NCBI GenBank assembly: GCA_013140465.1
Contig: JABFST010000146.1
Span: forward strand, 1-6,062
Length of the DNA stretch: 6,062 nucleotides
Direction: 5' to 3'
From: Methylococcaceae bacterium
GTDB taxonomy: Bacteria > Pseudomonadota > Gammaproteobacteria > Methylococcales > Methylomonadaceae
Position numbers and translations under genes: made by a program
Shown: positions 1 to 5,588 of the stretch, in pieces
How positions within the stretch are numbered: position 1 is the stretch's first letter
Layout: each line of letters opens with the position of its first letter
The notes under the pieces: model-generated
Databases searched by the model: none
What the model was told of the DNA's origin: nothing
The model's input: only the letters and a program-made list of their open reading frames with translations

Positions 1-912
1 GCGTCCACCTATCGCCACCCAAATCACTATTTCCAGCGAGTTTAACGGCGAAAATTCACTGGGGTTGATGATGCCGACTTGCGGCACATACAAAGCCCCT
101 GCCAAACCTGCCAACATAGCGGCAAACACAAACACCCATAATTTGAACATTTCCACCCGATAACCTAAAAAGCGCACGCGCATCTCGTGGTCGCGGATCG
201 CAGTGACGACCCGCCCCAGCTTGCTTAAGGTAATCCAGCGGCTGACAAAATAAGCACCGATGAGGGTAAGGCCCGTCATCATCAACAAGGCAGCACGGAC
301 ATTATCGGATTGGATGTTAAAACCAATGATTTCTTTAAAATCGGTTAAGCCATTGTTACCGCCAAAACCCATTTCATTACGGAAAAAAGCCAGCAATAAC
401 GCATAAGTCAGGGCTTGGGTAATAATCGACAAGTACACGCCCGTTACCCGCGAGCGAAACGCCAACCACCCAAACACATACGCCAACACGCCGGGTATGA
501 GCAACACCATTAAAGCGGCAAACCAGAATTGGTCGAAGCCGTACCAATACCAAGGCAATTCTTTCCAATCCAAAAACACCATAAAATCGGGCAATTCGGC
601 ATTGCCATAAACACCGCGATTACCGATTTGGCGCATTAAATACATGCCCATCGCATAAGCGCCCAAGGCAAAAAACGCCCCATGCCCCAAAGCCAGAATA
701 CCGCAATATCCCCACACCAAATCCAAAGACATGCCCAGTAAAGCAAAGCTGAGGTATTTGCCCAACACCGAAACGGTGTAGGCGGAAAAATACAATGGCG
801 AACCCACTGGAAATACCCAGTTACAAAGGGGAATCAACACCGTGATTGCCGCTAATAAGGCCATGACCGAAGCCATCACCTTATCGTTTTTAAAAGCGTT
901 TGCCAGTGTCAT
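1..912 (-). CDS. urtC: Urea ABC transporter permease UrtC (3' end cut by window edge)
   Basis: Inner-membrane permease of the urea/short-chain-amide ABC importer, LivM-like branch of the branched-chain amino acid transporter class; it should pair with UrtB to form the channel. The visible 304 codons have no stop and run off the left edge, so a short C-terminal part is missing. Hydrophobic segments alternate along the protein. Family-typical stretches are GYCGILALGHGAFFALGAYA (about residues 68-87), PDFMVFLDWKELPWYW (108-123), FRSRVTGVYLSIITQALTYA (152-171) and FFRNEMGFGGNNGLTDFKE (176-194). The cytoplasmic loop that should contact the ATPase is AIRDHEMRVRFLGYRVE (238-254), followed by AGLAGALYVPQVGIINPSEF. 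The ATG lies one base after the urtB stop, and its ribosome binding site GGAGGGG (917-923) sits inside the end of urtB, so translation is probably coupled. Assignment to UrtC rather than a generic LivM rests on these recognisable stretches. Confidence 0.95.
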   Translation of the reverse strand, partial: MTLANAFKNDKVMASVMALLAAITVLIPLCNWVFPVGSPLYFSAYTVSVLGKYLSFALLGMSLDLVWGYCGILALGHGAFFALGAYAMGMYLMRQIGNRGVYGNAELPDFMVFLDWKELPWYWYGFDQFWFAALMVLLIPGVLAYVFGWLAFRSRVTGVYLSIITQALTYALLLAFFRNEMGFGGNNGLTDFKEIIGFNIQSDNVRAALLMMTGLTLIGAYFVSRWITLSKLGRVVTAIRDHEMRVRFLGYRVEMFKLWVFVFAAMLAGLAGALYVPQVGIINPSEFSPLNSLEIVIWVAIGGR

Positions 913-913
913 G

Positions 914-2551
914 TTACCCCTCCACCGCACGGCCTTGTTGCGGGAATAATCCGCGCGGACGTTTTTGTATAAATAAGATGATAAAGACCAGCACCAAAAT
1001 TTTGGCCAATACCGCACCCGCATAAGGTTCCAGCAATTTATTGGCGATGCCTAAGGAAAATCCTGCGACCAGCGTGCCCCATAAATTGCCGACCCCACCA
1101 AACACCACGACCATAAACGAATCGACGATATAGGCTTGGCCTAAATTAGGGCCAACATTGGTGATTTGGCTTAAGGCGACACCCGCGACGCCAGCGATGC
1201 CTGAACCTAAACCAAAGGTTAAGGCATCAACCCGCCCGGTCGGTACGCCCATCGCTTTTGCCATCGGGCGGTTTTGGGCAACAGCGCGGACTTCCAAGCC
1301 TAAGCGGGTACGTTTAAGGATTTGCAGCAATAATAAGAACACCAGTAAGCAAAACACCAAGATGTAAAAGCGGTTCCAGGTCAGCGCTAAAAAGTCGTTG
1401 ATTTGCAATGCGCCACTCATCCATTCGGGGGTCGTGACACTGCGGTTTAGCGGCGAGAATATGGAGCGCACGGTTTGCTGTAAAAACAAACTCACGCCAA
1501 AGGTGGCGAGCAGGGTTTCCAGTGGTCTGCCGTATAAAAAGCGGATGATGCCACGCTCGATGATAATCCCGGCCAGCCCTGAAATAATAAAAGCGGCGGG
1601 GATGGCGACGACGATAGATAAGCCCAAATGGTTAGGCATGAGTTGTTGGGTGACATAAGTGGTGTACGCGCCCAGCATCATCAATTCGCCATGCGCCATA
1701 TTGATGACCCCCATCACCCCGAAAGTGATGGCTAGGCCGATCGCGGACAACACCAATACCGCGCCTAAACTTAGGCCAAAAAACAGGGTTTCAACCCCGG
1801 CATAAAGCTGTAAATCGGAATTTATGCTGACCAAAGCGGTTTTGGCGGTGTTGCGCACGTCGCTGTCAGTTTCTAAGTATTGGCCTTGGTCATCCTTTTC
1901 CAGCAATCCATTTAAGCGGTTGACCACATTTTGGTTGGCGTGTTCTTTTAATAGGCCAATGGCTTCCAAGCGTTTGGCTTTATCGGGGCTATTGAGTTGT
2001 TCTAGCCCTAAGATGATTTTAATGGCTTTTTGTACGCGCTCGTCGTTTTCGGTGTTGAGCTGAGTTTGTAACAAGGCCAGACTTTCTTCATCGACGGCTT
2101 TTGCCATCGCGTTGACGGCCTCTAAGCGCACATTGGCATCGGTATCATTGAGCTGGCGTTGCCCGATGATTTTGCGTAATTGGCTGCGTAAGCTATTGGT
2201 GAGGGTGATCTTTTGGGTGGCGTCTTTCTCGACAGCACCTAAATCTTTGGCAGTTAAAGCATCACTCAGTTGATAACCGGTTTCAGTTTCTGTACCGATA
2301 ACCATCTGGTCGGTGCTTTTTAGTTTTAACAAGCGTCCATCCAACAAGGCTTGCAACACGACCACCGCTTGTGGCTGTTTGACGGCTGCCACAAGTTGTA
2401 TGGCTAGCCCCCGATTTGAGGTGGATGCGGTTTTAAGTTGGGTGAGTGCGGCTGCAAAAGCATCTTCTTCTTGACCGATACTTAAGGTAGGTAGCATCAG
2501 GAACAATGCTAGTAACAGCCCTATAGGCCAGTGGCGTGAATTCGCTTTCAT
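914..2551 (-). CDS. urtB: Urea ABC transporter permease UrtB with periplasmic N-terminal domain
   Basis: Inner-membrane permease partner of UrtC, LivH-like, 545 residues. A signal-peptide-like N-terminus (residues 1-26, hydrophobic core GLLLALFLML) is followed by a soluble, charged, helical region of about 225 residues (27-250). That region contains short recurring HEAT-like units, for example DANVRLEAVNAMAKAV (138-153), ERVQKAIKIILGL (171-183), KAKRLEAIGLLKEHA (191-205) and SDVRNTAKTALVSI (230-243). The channel domain starts near residue 251 with LSAIGLAITFGVMGVINMAH and GELMMLGAYTTYV. The ATPase-coupling loop is VRAVAQNRPMAKAMGVPTGR (421-440), followed by the family stretch GPNLGQAYIVDSFMVVVFGG (467-486). 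This long form is the usual proteobacterial UrtB architecture; the extension is absent from ordinary LivH. The start is supported by GGAG at 2557-2560, five bases upstream of the ATG. It is separated from urtA by 299 bases of repeats. Confidence 0.95.
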   Translation of the reverse strand: MKANSRHWPIGLLLALFLMLPTLSIGQEEDAFAAALTQLKTASTSNRGLAIQLVAAVKQPQAVVVLQALLDGRLLKLKSTDQMVIGTETETGYQLSDALTAKDLGAVEKDATQKITLTNSLRSQLRKIIGQRQLNDTDANVRLEAVNAMAKAVDEESLALLQTQLNTENDERVQKAIKIILGLEQLNSPDKAKRLEAIGLLKEHANQNVVNRLNGLLEKDDQGQYLETDSDVRNTAKTALVSINSDLQLYAGVETLFFGLSLGAVLVLSAIGLAITFGVMGVINMAHGELMMLGAYTTYVTQQLMPNHLGLSIVVAIPAAFIISGLAGIIIERGIIRFLYGRPLETLLATFGVSLFLQQTVRSIFSPLNRSVTTPEWMSGALQINDFLALTWNRFYILVFCLLVFLLLLQILKRTRLGLEVRAVAQNRPMAKAMGVPTGRVDALTFGLGSGIAGVAGVALSQITNVGPNLGQAYIVDSFMVVVFGGVGNLWGTLVAGFSLGIANKLLEPYAGAVLAKILVLVFIILFIQKRPRGLFPQQGRAVEG

Positions 2552-2578
2552 AATATCTCCAAGTGACTAGTGGGAATT

Positions 2579-2610
2579 TCTAACCCCCAAGTGTGCGCTT
2601 GGGGGTTAGA
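2579..2610 (-). promoter_or_regulatory. Perfect 13-bp hairpin just upstream of the urtB ribosome binding site
   Basis: The arms TCTAACCCCCAAG (2579-2591) and CTTGGGGGTTAGA (2598-2610) are exact reverse complements around a six-base loop. In the urt transcript the hairpin ends 18 bases before the GGAG of urtB. No T-run follows it in the minus direction (the next bases are AATTCCC), so it does not look like an intrinsic terminator. A block to 3'-exonucleases, a processing site, or a modulator of urtB translation fits better. The hairpin's downstream side and the urtB ribosome binding region share CACTTGG, so the upstream arm (CCAAG) could in principle pair with either. The structure is certain; the function is inference. 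Confidence 0.6.
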
Positions 2611-2638
2611 GACAACGCGCATTGCACGCGTTAAGCTT

Positions 2639-2662
2639 TGTAGCCCTGTAGTCTTGTAGGCT
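2639..2662. repeat. Three tandem 8-bp TGTAG units leading into the REP doublet
   Basis: The units TGTAGCCC, TGTAGTCT and TGTAGGCT follow one another without gaps, giving GTAG at 2640, 2648 and 2656. The third GTAG is the head of the left REP copy. GTAG next to a palindrome is the recognition tetranucleotide of RAYT (REP-associated tyrosine) transposases. Just beyond, AACGCG (2614-2619) and CGCGTT (2627-2632) form a minor six-bp inverted repeat. The repeat could be replication slippage or stacked insertion remnants. Confidence 0.55.
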
Positions 2663-2775
2663 GGAATAAGCGGCCTTGAGCGTATGCGAAAGGCGGCGTT
2701 TCCGGCAAACCGTGGGTGCGGCGTGCCGGAAACGGCAGTTTTCACTTGCGTTCAAACTGCCTTATTCCGGCCTAC
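2656..2775. repeat. REPIN-like doublet: two inverted 51-bp GTAG-type REP elements
   Basis: Copy 1 (2656-2706, plus strand) and copy 2 (2725-2775, read on the minus strand) are both exactly 51 bp, lie head-out in inverted orientation, and are separated by an 18-bp spacer. By hand alignment they share about 37 of 51 positions. Each begins GTAGGCYGGAATAAG and ends CGTTTCCGGC(A). Each folds into an outer 7-bp stem (GCYGGAA with TTCCGGC), an inner 8-bp stem and a small apical loop. The inner stem is perfect in copy 2 (GGCAGTTT with AAACTGCC) and has one mismatch in copy 1. Stem sequences differ but remain complementary. The layout GTAG-GCCGGA..AA..inner stem..TCCGGCA matches the enterobacterial REP/PU element, here with a longer inner arm. 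Two inverted REPs with a short spacer define a REPIN, known to be mobilised by RAYT enzymes; no RAYT gene is in the window. REPs downstream of a binding-protein gene are known to stabilise upstream mRNA, as between malE and malF in Escherichia coli. Confidence 0.8.
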
Positions 2776-2779
2776 GGGT

Positions 2780-2793
2780 CTAACCCGACCTAC
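2780..2793 (-). repeat. Truncated copy of a second REP family
   Basis: Read on the minus strand this is GTAGGTCGGGTTAG: a GTAG head plus the left arm of the GTCGGGTTA element found intact at 2813-2843. Its own right arm is missing; a few bases on, ACCC runs straight into the head of the neighbouring REP (copy 2). Eleven bases (CTAACCCGACC, 2780-2790) are the exact reverse complement of GGTCGGGTTAG at 2816-2826, so the two copies can also pair with each other. Confidence 0.6.
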
Positions 2794-2812
2794 GTTGCTA
2801 ATTTGAAGCTGT

Positions 2813-2843
2813 GTTGGTCGGGTTAGCTTAGCGTAACCCGACA
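2813..2843 (+). repeat. Second-family REP hairpin immediately after urtA
   Basis: The arms GTCGGGTTA (2817-2825) and TAACCCGAC (2834-2842) are perfect complements around an eight-base loop, GCTTAGCG. The preceding tetranucleotide is GTTG (2813-2816), one base from the GTAG head of REP elements, and a trailing A follows, as in the classical layout. Similar GTCGGGTTAGC..GCGTAACCCGAC repeats are common between genes of many proteobacteria. It begins eight bases after the urtA stop codon in transcript order. It has no T-run, so it is more likely an mRNA 3'-end stabiliser or processing site than an intrinsic terminator. Confidence 0.65.
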
Positions 2844-2850
2844 ATCCAGC

Positions 2851-4155
2851 TTATTTGAAGTTTTGACCAGAACATTTTTTGGTTTTGGTGCTGAAGTTGC
2901 CGCAGTTAATAGGCGACGTCCAATCAGCAATAATAGGTTTGCTTTCGGGTAAGAAATCAGACCAAGCATCACCATCAACCAAGGTGTTGGTTTGCCAAAC
3001 GGTTTGTAATTGACCGTCATCTTGAATTTCGCCAATCAATACCGGTTTGCTGATGTGATGGTTAGGCAACATTTTGGAAGTGCCGCCTGTCAAGTTGGGG
3101 AATTCGACACCGATAATGGCTTTTTGTACGGCATCAGGCGCGAAGCTACCCGCTTTTTCGACGGCCTTAACCCACATGTTGAAGCCGATATAATGCGCTT
3201 CCATAGGATCGTTGGTGACGCGTTTGGGGTTTTTGATATAGTCATGCCATTGTTTGATAAACGCGGCGTTTTTGGTGGTGTCTATGCTCATGAAGTAGTT
3301 CCATGCCGCTAAGTGACCGACCAAGGGTTTGGTGTCCATACCTGACAATTCTTCTTCGCCCACTGAGAAGGCGATAACCGGGATTTTTTCAGCAGAGATG
3401 CCTTGGTTGCCCAATTCTTTGTAGAACGGCACGTTGGCATCACCGTTAATGGTAGAAACCACGGCGGTTTTCTTACCTGCTGAACCAAATTTTTTGATGT
3501 CAGCAACAATGCTTTGCCAATCAGAATGACCAAATGGCGTGTAGTTAATCATGATGTCTTTTTTGGAAACGCCTTTTGCTTTTAAGTAGGCTTCCAAAAT
3601 TTTGTTGGTGGTGCGTGGGTATACATAGTCAGTACCCGCCAATACCCAACGTTTGACTTTCAGGTCATTCATCAAATAATCAACCGCAGGAATCGCTTGT
3701 TGGTTAGGCGCAGCCCCGGTGTAAAACACGTTTTTGGAGGATTCTTCACCTTCGTATTGCACGGGGTAAAACAGCAAGCCATTCAGTTCTTCAATAACGG
3801 GTAACACGGATTTGCGTGATACTGATGTCCAGCAACCAAAAATAGCGGATACTTTGTCTTTAGTCAGCAATTCACGCGCTTTTTCGGCAAATAATGGCCA
3901 GTTAGACGCAGGGTCAACTACCACGGCTTCGAGTTTTTTGCCCAACAAACCGCCTTTTTTGTTCTGCTCGTCAATCAGCATCAGCATGGTGTCTTTCAGT
4001 GTGGTTTCACTGATCGCCATCGTGCCTGACAATGAGTGCAACACGCCGACTTTAATAGTGTCTTCAGCAGCGCGGGCAGTGCCAGCGGTAAAGGTCAATG
4101 CCGCCAATGCAGTCACTAAACCTAGTTTTCTTAATGTAGTGGAGATTTTTTTCAT
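2851..4155 (-). CDS. urtA: Urea / short-chain-amide periplasmic binding protein UrtA (FmdD family)
   Basis: Periplasmic substrate-binding protein that delivers urea or small amides to UrtB/UrtC; 434 residues, full family length. The signal peptide is residues 1-29 with likely cleavage after ATARA-type TARA (mature start AEDTIKVGVLHSLSG). UrtA-specific stretches include DPASNWPLFAEKARELL (81-97), FGCWTSVSRKSVLPV (106-120), LLFYPVQYEGEESSKNVFYT (127-146), GTDYVYPRTTNKIL (174-187), STINGDANVPFYKEL (234-248), AFSVGEEEL (262-270) and NDPMEAHYIGFNMW (315-328). Two cysteines near the C-terminus (418 and 428, CGNFSTKTKKC) could form a disulfide in the periplasm. The start ATG has AAAGGG (4164-4169) eight bases upstream. 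The gene follows the porin by 25 bases, so the two are probably cotranscribed, and a block of REP hairpins follows it before urtB. The family is certain; whether urea or formamide/acetamide is preferred cannot be read from the sequence. Confidence 0.96.
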   Translation of the reverse strand: MKKISTTLRKLGLVTALAALTFTAGTARAAEDTIKVGVLHSLSGTMAISETTLKDTMLMLIDEQNKKGGLLGKKLEAVVVDPASNWPLFAEKARELLTKDKVSAIFGCWTSVSRKSVLPVIEELNGLLFYPVQYEGEESSKNVFYTGAAPNQQAIPAVDYLMNDLKVKRWVLAGTDYVYPRTTNKILEAYLKAKGVSKKDIMINYTPFGHSDWQSIVADIKKFGSAGKKTAVVSTINGDANVPFYKELGNQGISAEKIPVIAFSVGEEELSGMDTKPLVGHLAAWNYFMSIDTTKNAAFIKQWHDYIKNPKRVTNDPMEAHYIGFNMWVKAVEKAGSFAPDAVQKAIIGVEFPNLTGGTSKMLPNHHISKPVLIGEIQDDGQLQTVWQTNTLVDGDAWSDFLPESKPIIADWTSPINCGNFSTKTKKCSGQNFK

Positions 4156-4180
4156 GGTATAAGCCCTTTAAAGAATCAAA

Positions 4181-5413
4181 TTAAATTTGCCATTGAAAGC
4201 CGAGTTTGACGGCATTGGTATGGTCGCCAGTGGCGGTAGATGAATAGTTAAGACCTTTGGTCATCAGGTCGCCGTATTCCCAGCTTAAAGAAACGCGGGC
4301 ATTGTGACCGTCGATGATGTAGTTCACACCACCTTCATAGGTGTTGCGGTTGGTGCTGTTGTCAGGCAAAACGTTGACGTAGCGGACATAAGGTTGGATT
4401 TGGCCGATGCCGATTTTTTGCGGAAATAAGTACATGCCGCTGACATCGTAGGCGTTGCCTTCAAACATGGTAAAACCGCCGCCTGCATTGCGTGAAGCTT
4501 GGCTATAACCATCGGTGATGCCGTAGTTTTTGTACTCGCCATTCACGGTGACTACGCCGCTGCCGGGTAAGACTTTTTCAAACAACACATCGACTGCGGT
4601 GCCACGGAAATTACCTGGATCCAGCGCCGTGCCAGCGCCATCTTCTTGATATTGGTTAGAAACGCCGACTGTTAAAATATCGCCGCCTTTGCCGTAATAA
4701 GTACCTGAGGTGTAGTAGCCAGGGTTTTTCTCGACATCCAAAAAGTTGTAGGCGACACGTTGCCCGTACATGATATTGTCATCAACGTTGGCGCCACCGC
4801 GTAAGCCACGGAAAAAACCGAACGCGTATTGCAAGCGACCATCAAACGCCGCACCCCAGAAGGTCGCACCGTCGTCACGACCATAAGAACCCGCAGACGT
4901 GCCGTCGGATTTAATAGTCAGGTTAAAGTCAGAAGGCTCAAACGGTGTGCCTGAGCTAAAAATATTGTAGTTGGCACTGTAAAAAGGCCCGTTCATTTCC
5001 CGACGTTCCGCAGGGACCAACATACGGCCTACCCATAAGTTGAGGTAGTTGTTGTATTCAAATTTGCCGATAGCGTCCAACACCCGCACCTCACCGCCGT
5101 TACTGCAAGTTTGGCAATCGGTGTTAAACTCTACTTTAATGTATTTATGGACTTGCCCATTTAGGTATAAACGGATATTGTCCAAGGCAAAATCATTGCT
5201 CCATTTGTTGCCGCTTACGCCCGCTGCGCTTTCGGCGGATTGAAAACTGGTACGCAAACCTGCGCCTACGCTTACCCATTTGGTATCGTCAATTTTAAAC
5301 GTAGCACCTGCTTGTGCGGTCGGCGCAAAACCTATACTTAAAGAGGCTATACCGATTGCCGATAGTAGCTGTACACTGCGTGCTATAGCTGTTTTTTCTA
5401 AATGATTACTCAT
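4181..5413 (-). CDS. Outer-membrane porin of the urt operon (FmdC-like)
   Basis: Predicted beta-barrel porin, 410 residues, likely the outer-membrane entry route for the urea/amide transporter encoded directly downstream. A signal peptide (residues 1-35, hydrophobic LLSAIGIASLSIGFA, cleavage after AQA) precedes a barrel rich in alternating hydrophobic residues, Gly, Asn, Asp and Tyr, e.g. WVSVGAGLRTSFQ (46-58), VLDAIGKFEYNNYLNLWVGR (111-130), VVTVNGEYKNYGI (287-299) and ARVSLSWEYGDL (372-383). The LDAIGKFEY..NLWVGRML..AERREMNGPFY region resembles phosphate-selective/FmdC-type porins. In Methylophilus methylotrophus, FmdC is an amide- and urea-inducible porin encoded with the FmdDEF transporter, which is the same arrangement as here. 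Oddities are a CxxC pair (C100, C103, in DCQTC) and a C-terminal Ile (GFQWQI) where barrels usually end in Phe or Trp. The ATG at 5413 is chosen over a TTG 12 codons upstream. Substrate assignment is inference from context. Confidence 0.85.
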   Translation of the reverse strand: MSNHLEKTAIARSVQLLSAIGIASLSIGFAPTAQAGATFKIDDTKWVSVGAGLRTSFQSAESAAGVSGNKWSNDFALDNIRLYLNGQVHKYIKVEFNTDCQTCSNGGEVRVLDAIGKFEYNNYLNLWVGRMLVPAERREMNGPFYSANYNIFSSGTPFEPSDFNLTIKSDGTSAGSYGRDDGATFWGAAFDGRLQYAFGFFRGLRGGANVDDNIMYGQRVAYNFLDVEKNPGYYTSGTYYGKGGDILTVGVSNQYQEDGAGTALDPGNFRGTAVDVLFEKVLPGSGVVTVNGEYKNYGITDGYSQASRNAGGGFTMFEGNAYDVSGMYLFPQKIGIGQIQPYVRYVNVLPDNSTNRNTYEGGVNYIIDGHNARVSLSWEYGDLMTKGLNYSSTATGDHTNAVKLGFQWQI

Positions 5414-5420
5414 GTCAGGT

Positions 5421-5425
5421 CTCCC
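5421..5425 (-). promoter_or_regulatory. Ribosome binding site that decides the porin start
   Basis: GGGAG on the minus strand lies seven bases before the ATG at 5413-5411. The same reading frame is open further upstream to a TTG at 5449-5447, but that start would place this ribosome binding site inside the gene and would add MAKANSLSGRPD in front of a normal signal peptide. Confidence 0.75.
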
Positions 5426-5466
5426 AGAAAGTGAATTTGCCTTTGCCAAGTAGCTGGCTGGTGACG

Positions 5467-5495
5467 ATTATTTGTTCTGGGGTACTTTTTCACAA
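5467..5495 (-). promoter_or_regulatory. Candidate sigma70-type promoter for porin-urtABC
   Basis: Read on the minus strand, TTGTGA (5490-5495) and AATAAT (5467-5472) are separated by exactly 17 bases, a fair match to TTGACA-N17-TATAAT (4/6 and 5/6). Transcription would start near 5460, giving a leader of about 45-50 bases before the porin ATG. The -35 box touches the extended arm of the palindrome centred at 5511.5, which suggests direct control. It was found by eye only; weak -10 and -35 matches are common in AT-rich intergenic DNA. Confidence 0.4.
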
Positions 5496-5497
5496 TG

Positions 5498-5525
5498 CGT
5501 CATCTAACTCATGAGTTAGATGACG
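5498..5525. promoter_or_regulatory. Perfect 28-bp palindrome, probable operator
   Basis: The half-site CGTCATCTAACTCA is followed directly by its exact reverse complement TGAGTTAGATGACG with no loop. The symmetry continues outward to 5491-5532 (CACAATG against TATAGTG) with only two non-pairing positions, for 42 bp in all. It lies between divergent genes, so a terminator makes little sense, and no T-run follows on either strand. It abuts the -35 of the proposed porin promoter and is centred roughly 50 bases upstream of its start, a position suited to a dimeric activator, or to a repressor acting on both directions. I do not recognise the half-site as that of a named regulator. Confidence 0.65.
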
Positions 5526-5538
5526 TATAGTGGATTGA

Positions 5539-5553
5539 TGTGAATAATTTACA
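5539..5553. promoter_or_regulatory. 15-bp inverted repeat TGTGAAT-A-ATTTACA, possible second operator
   Basis: The two 7-base arms are complementary at six of seven positions around a single central base. A 7-1-7 layout of AT-rich arms is reminiscent of Fur-superfamily sites, and the left arm TGTGA also resembles a CRP half-site, but neither fit is convincing. It lies about 35 bases upstream of the plus-strand lipoprotein gene and overlaps TACAAT (5550-5555), a possible -10 for that gene, though no good -35 is seen at the right distance. Confidence 0.3.
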
Positions 5554-5588
5554 ATCGACTAACTTGTCTCGAACGCATTGGACACCTT

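Noticed and set aside
1158..2063. Several plus-strand open frames opposite urtB
   Set aside because: They are antisense to a well-recognised full-length gene, have no ribosome binding sites of note and translate to nothing recognisable.
2548..2745. Small minus-strand open frame in the urtA-urtB gap
   Set aside because: It is composed of REP and hairpin sequence, has arginine/proline-rich low-similarity translation, and overlaps the urtB start; the repeat structure explains it.
2817..2842. Intrinsic terminator after urtA
   Set aside because: The hairpin is good but no T-run follows on the minus strand; the REP-type layout and the downstream urtBC genes fit a stabiliser or processing element better.
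2579..2843. CRISPR-like array in the repeat-rich gap
   Set aside because: Repeats are inverted, of different families and lack regular spacers; there are no cas genes.
5414..5449. Upstream TTG start extending the porin by 12 codons
   Set aside because: It would bury the strong GGGAG ribosome binding site inside the gene and place a polar stretch before an otherwise normal signal peptide; the ATG at 5413 fits better.
5498..5525. Palindrome as a bidirectional terminator
   Set aside because: The flanking genes diverge, so no transcript needs to end there, and no T-run follows on either strand.
5414..5588. Sigma54 promoter or NtrC site for nitrogen control
   Set aside because: No GG-N10-GC core in a TGGCAC..TTGCA context and no TGCACC-type dyad was found by eye, although TTGGCAAAGGC looks superficially similar.
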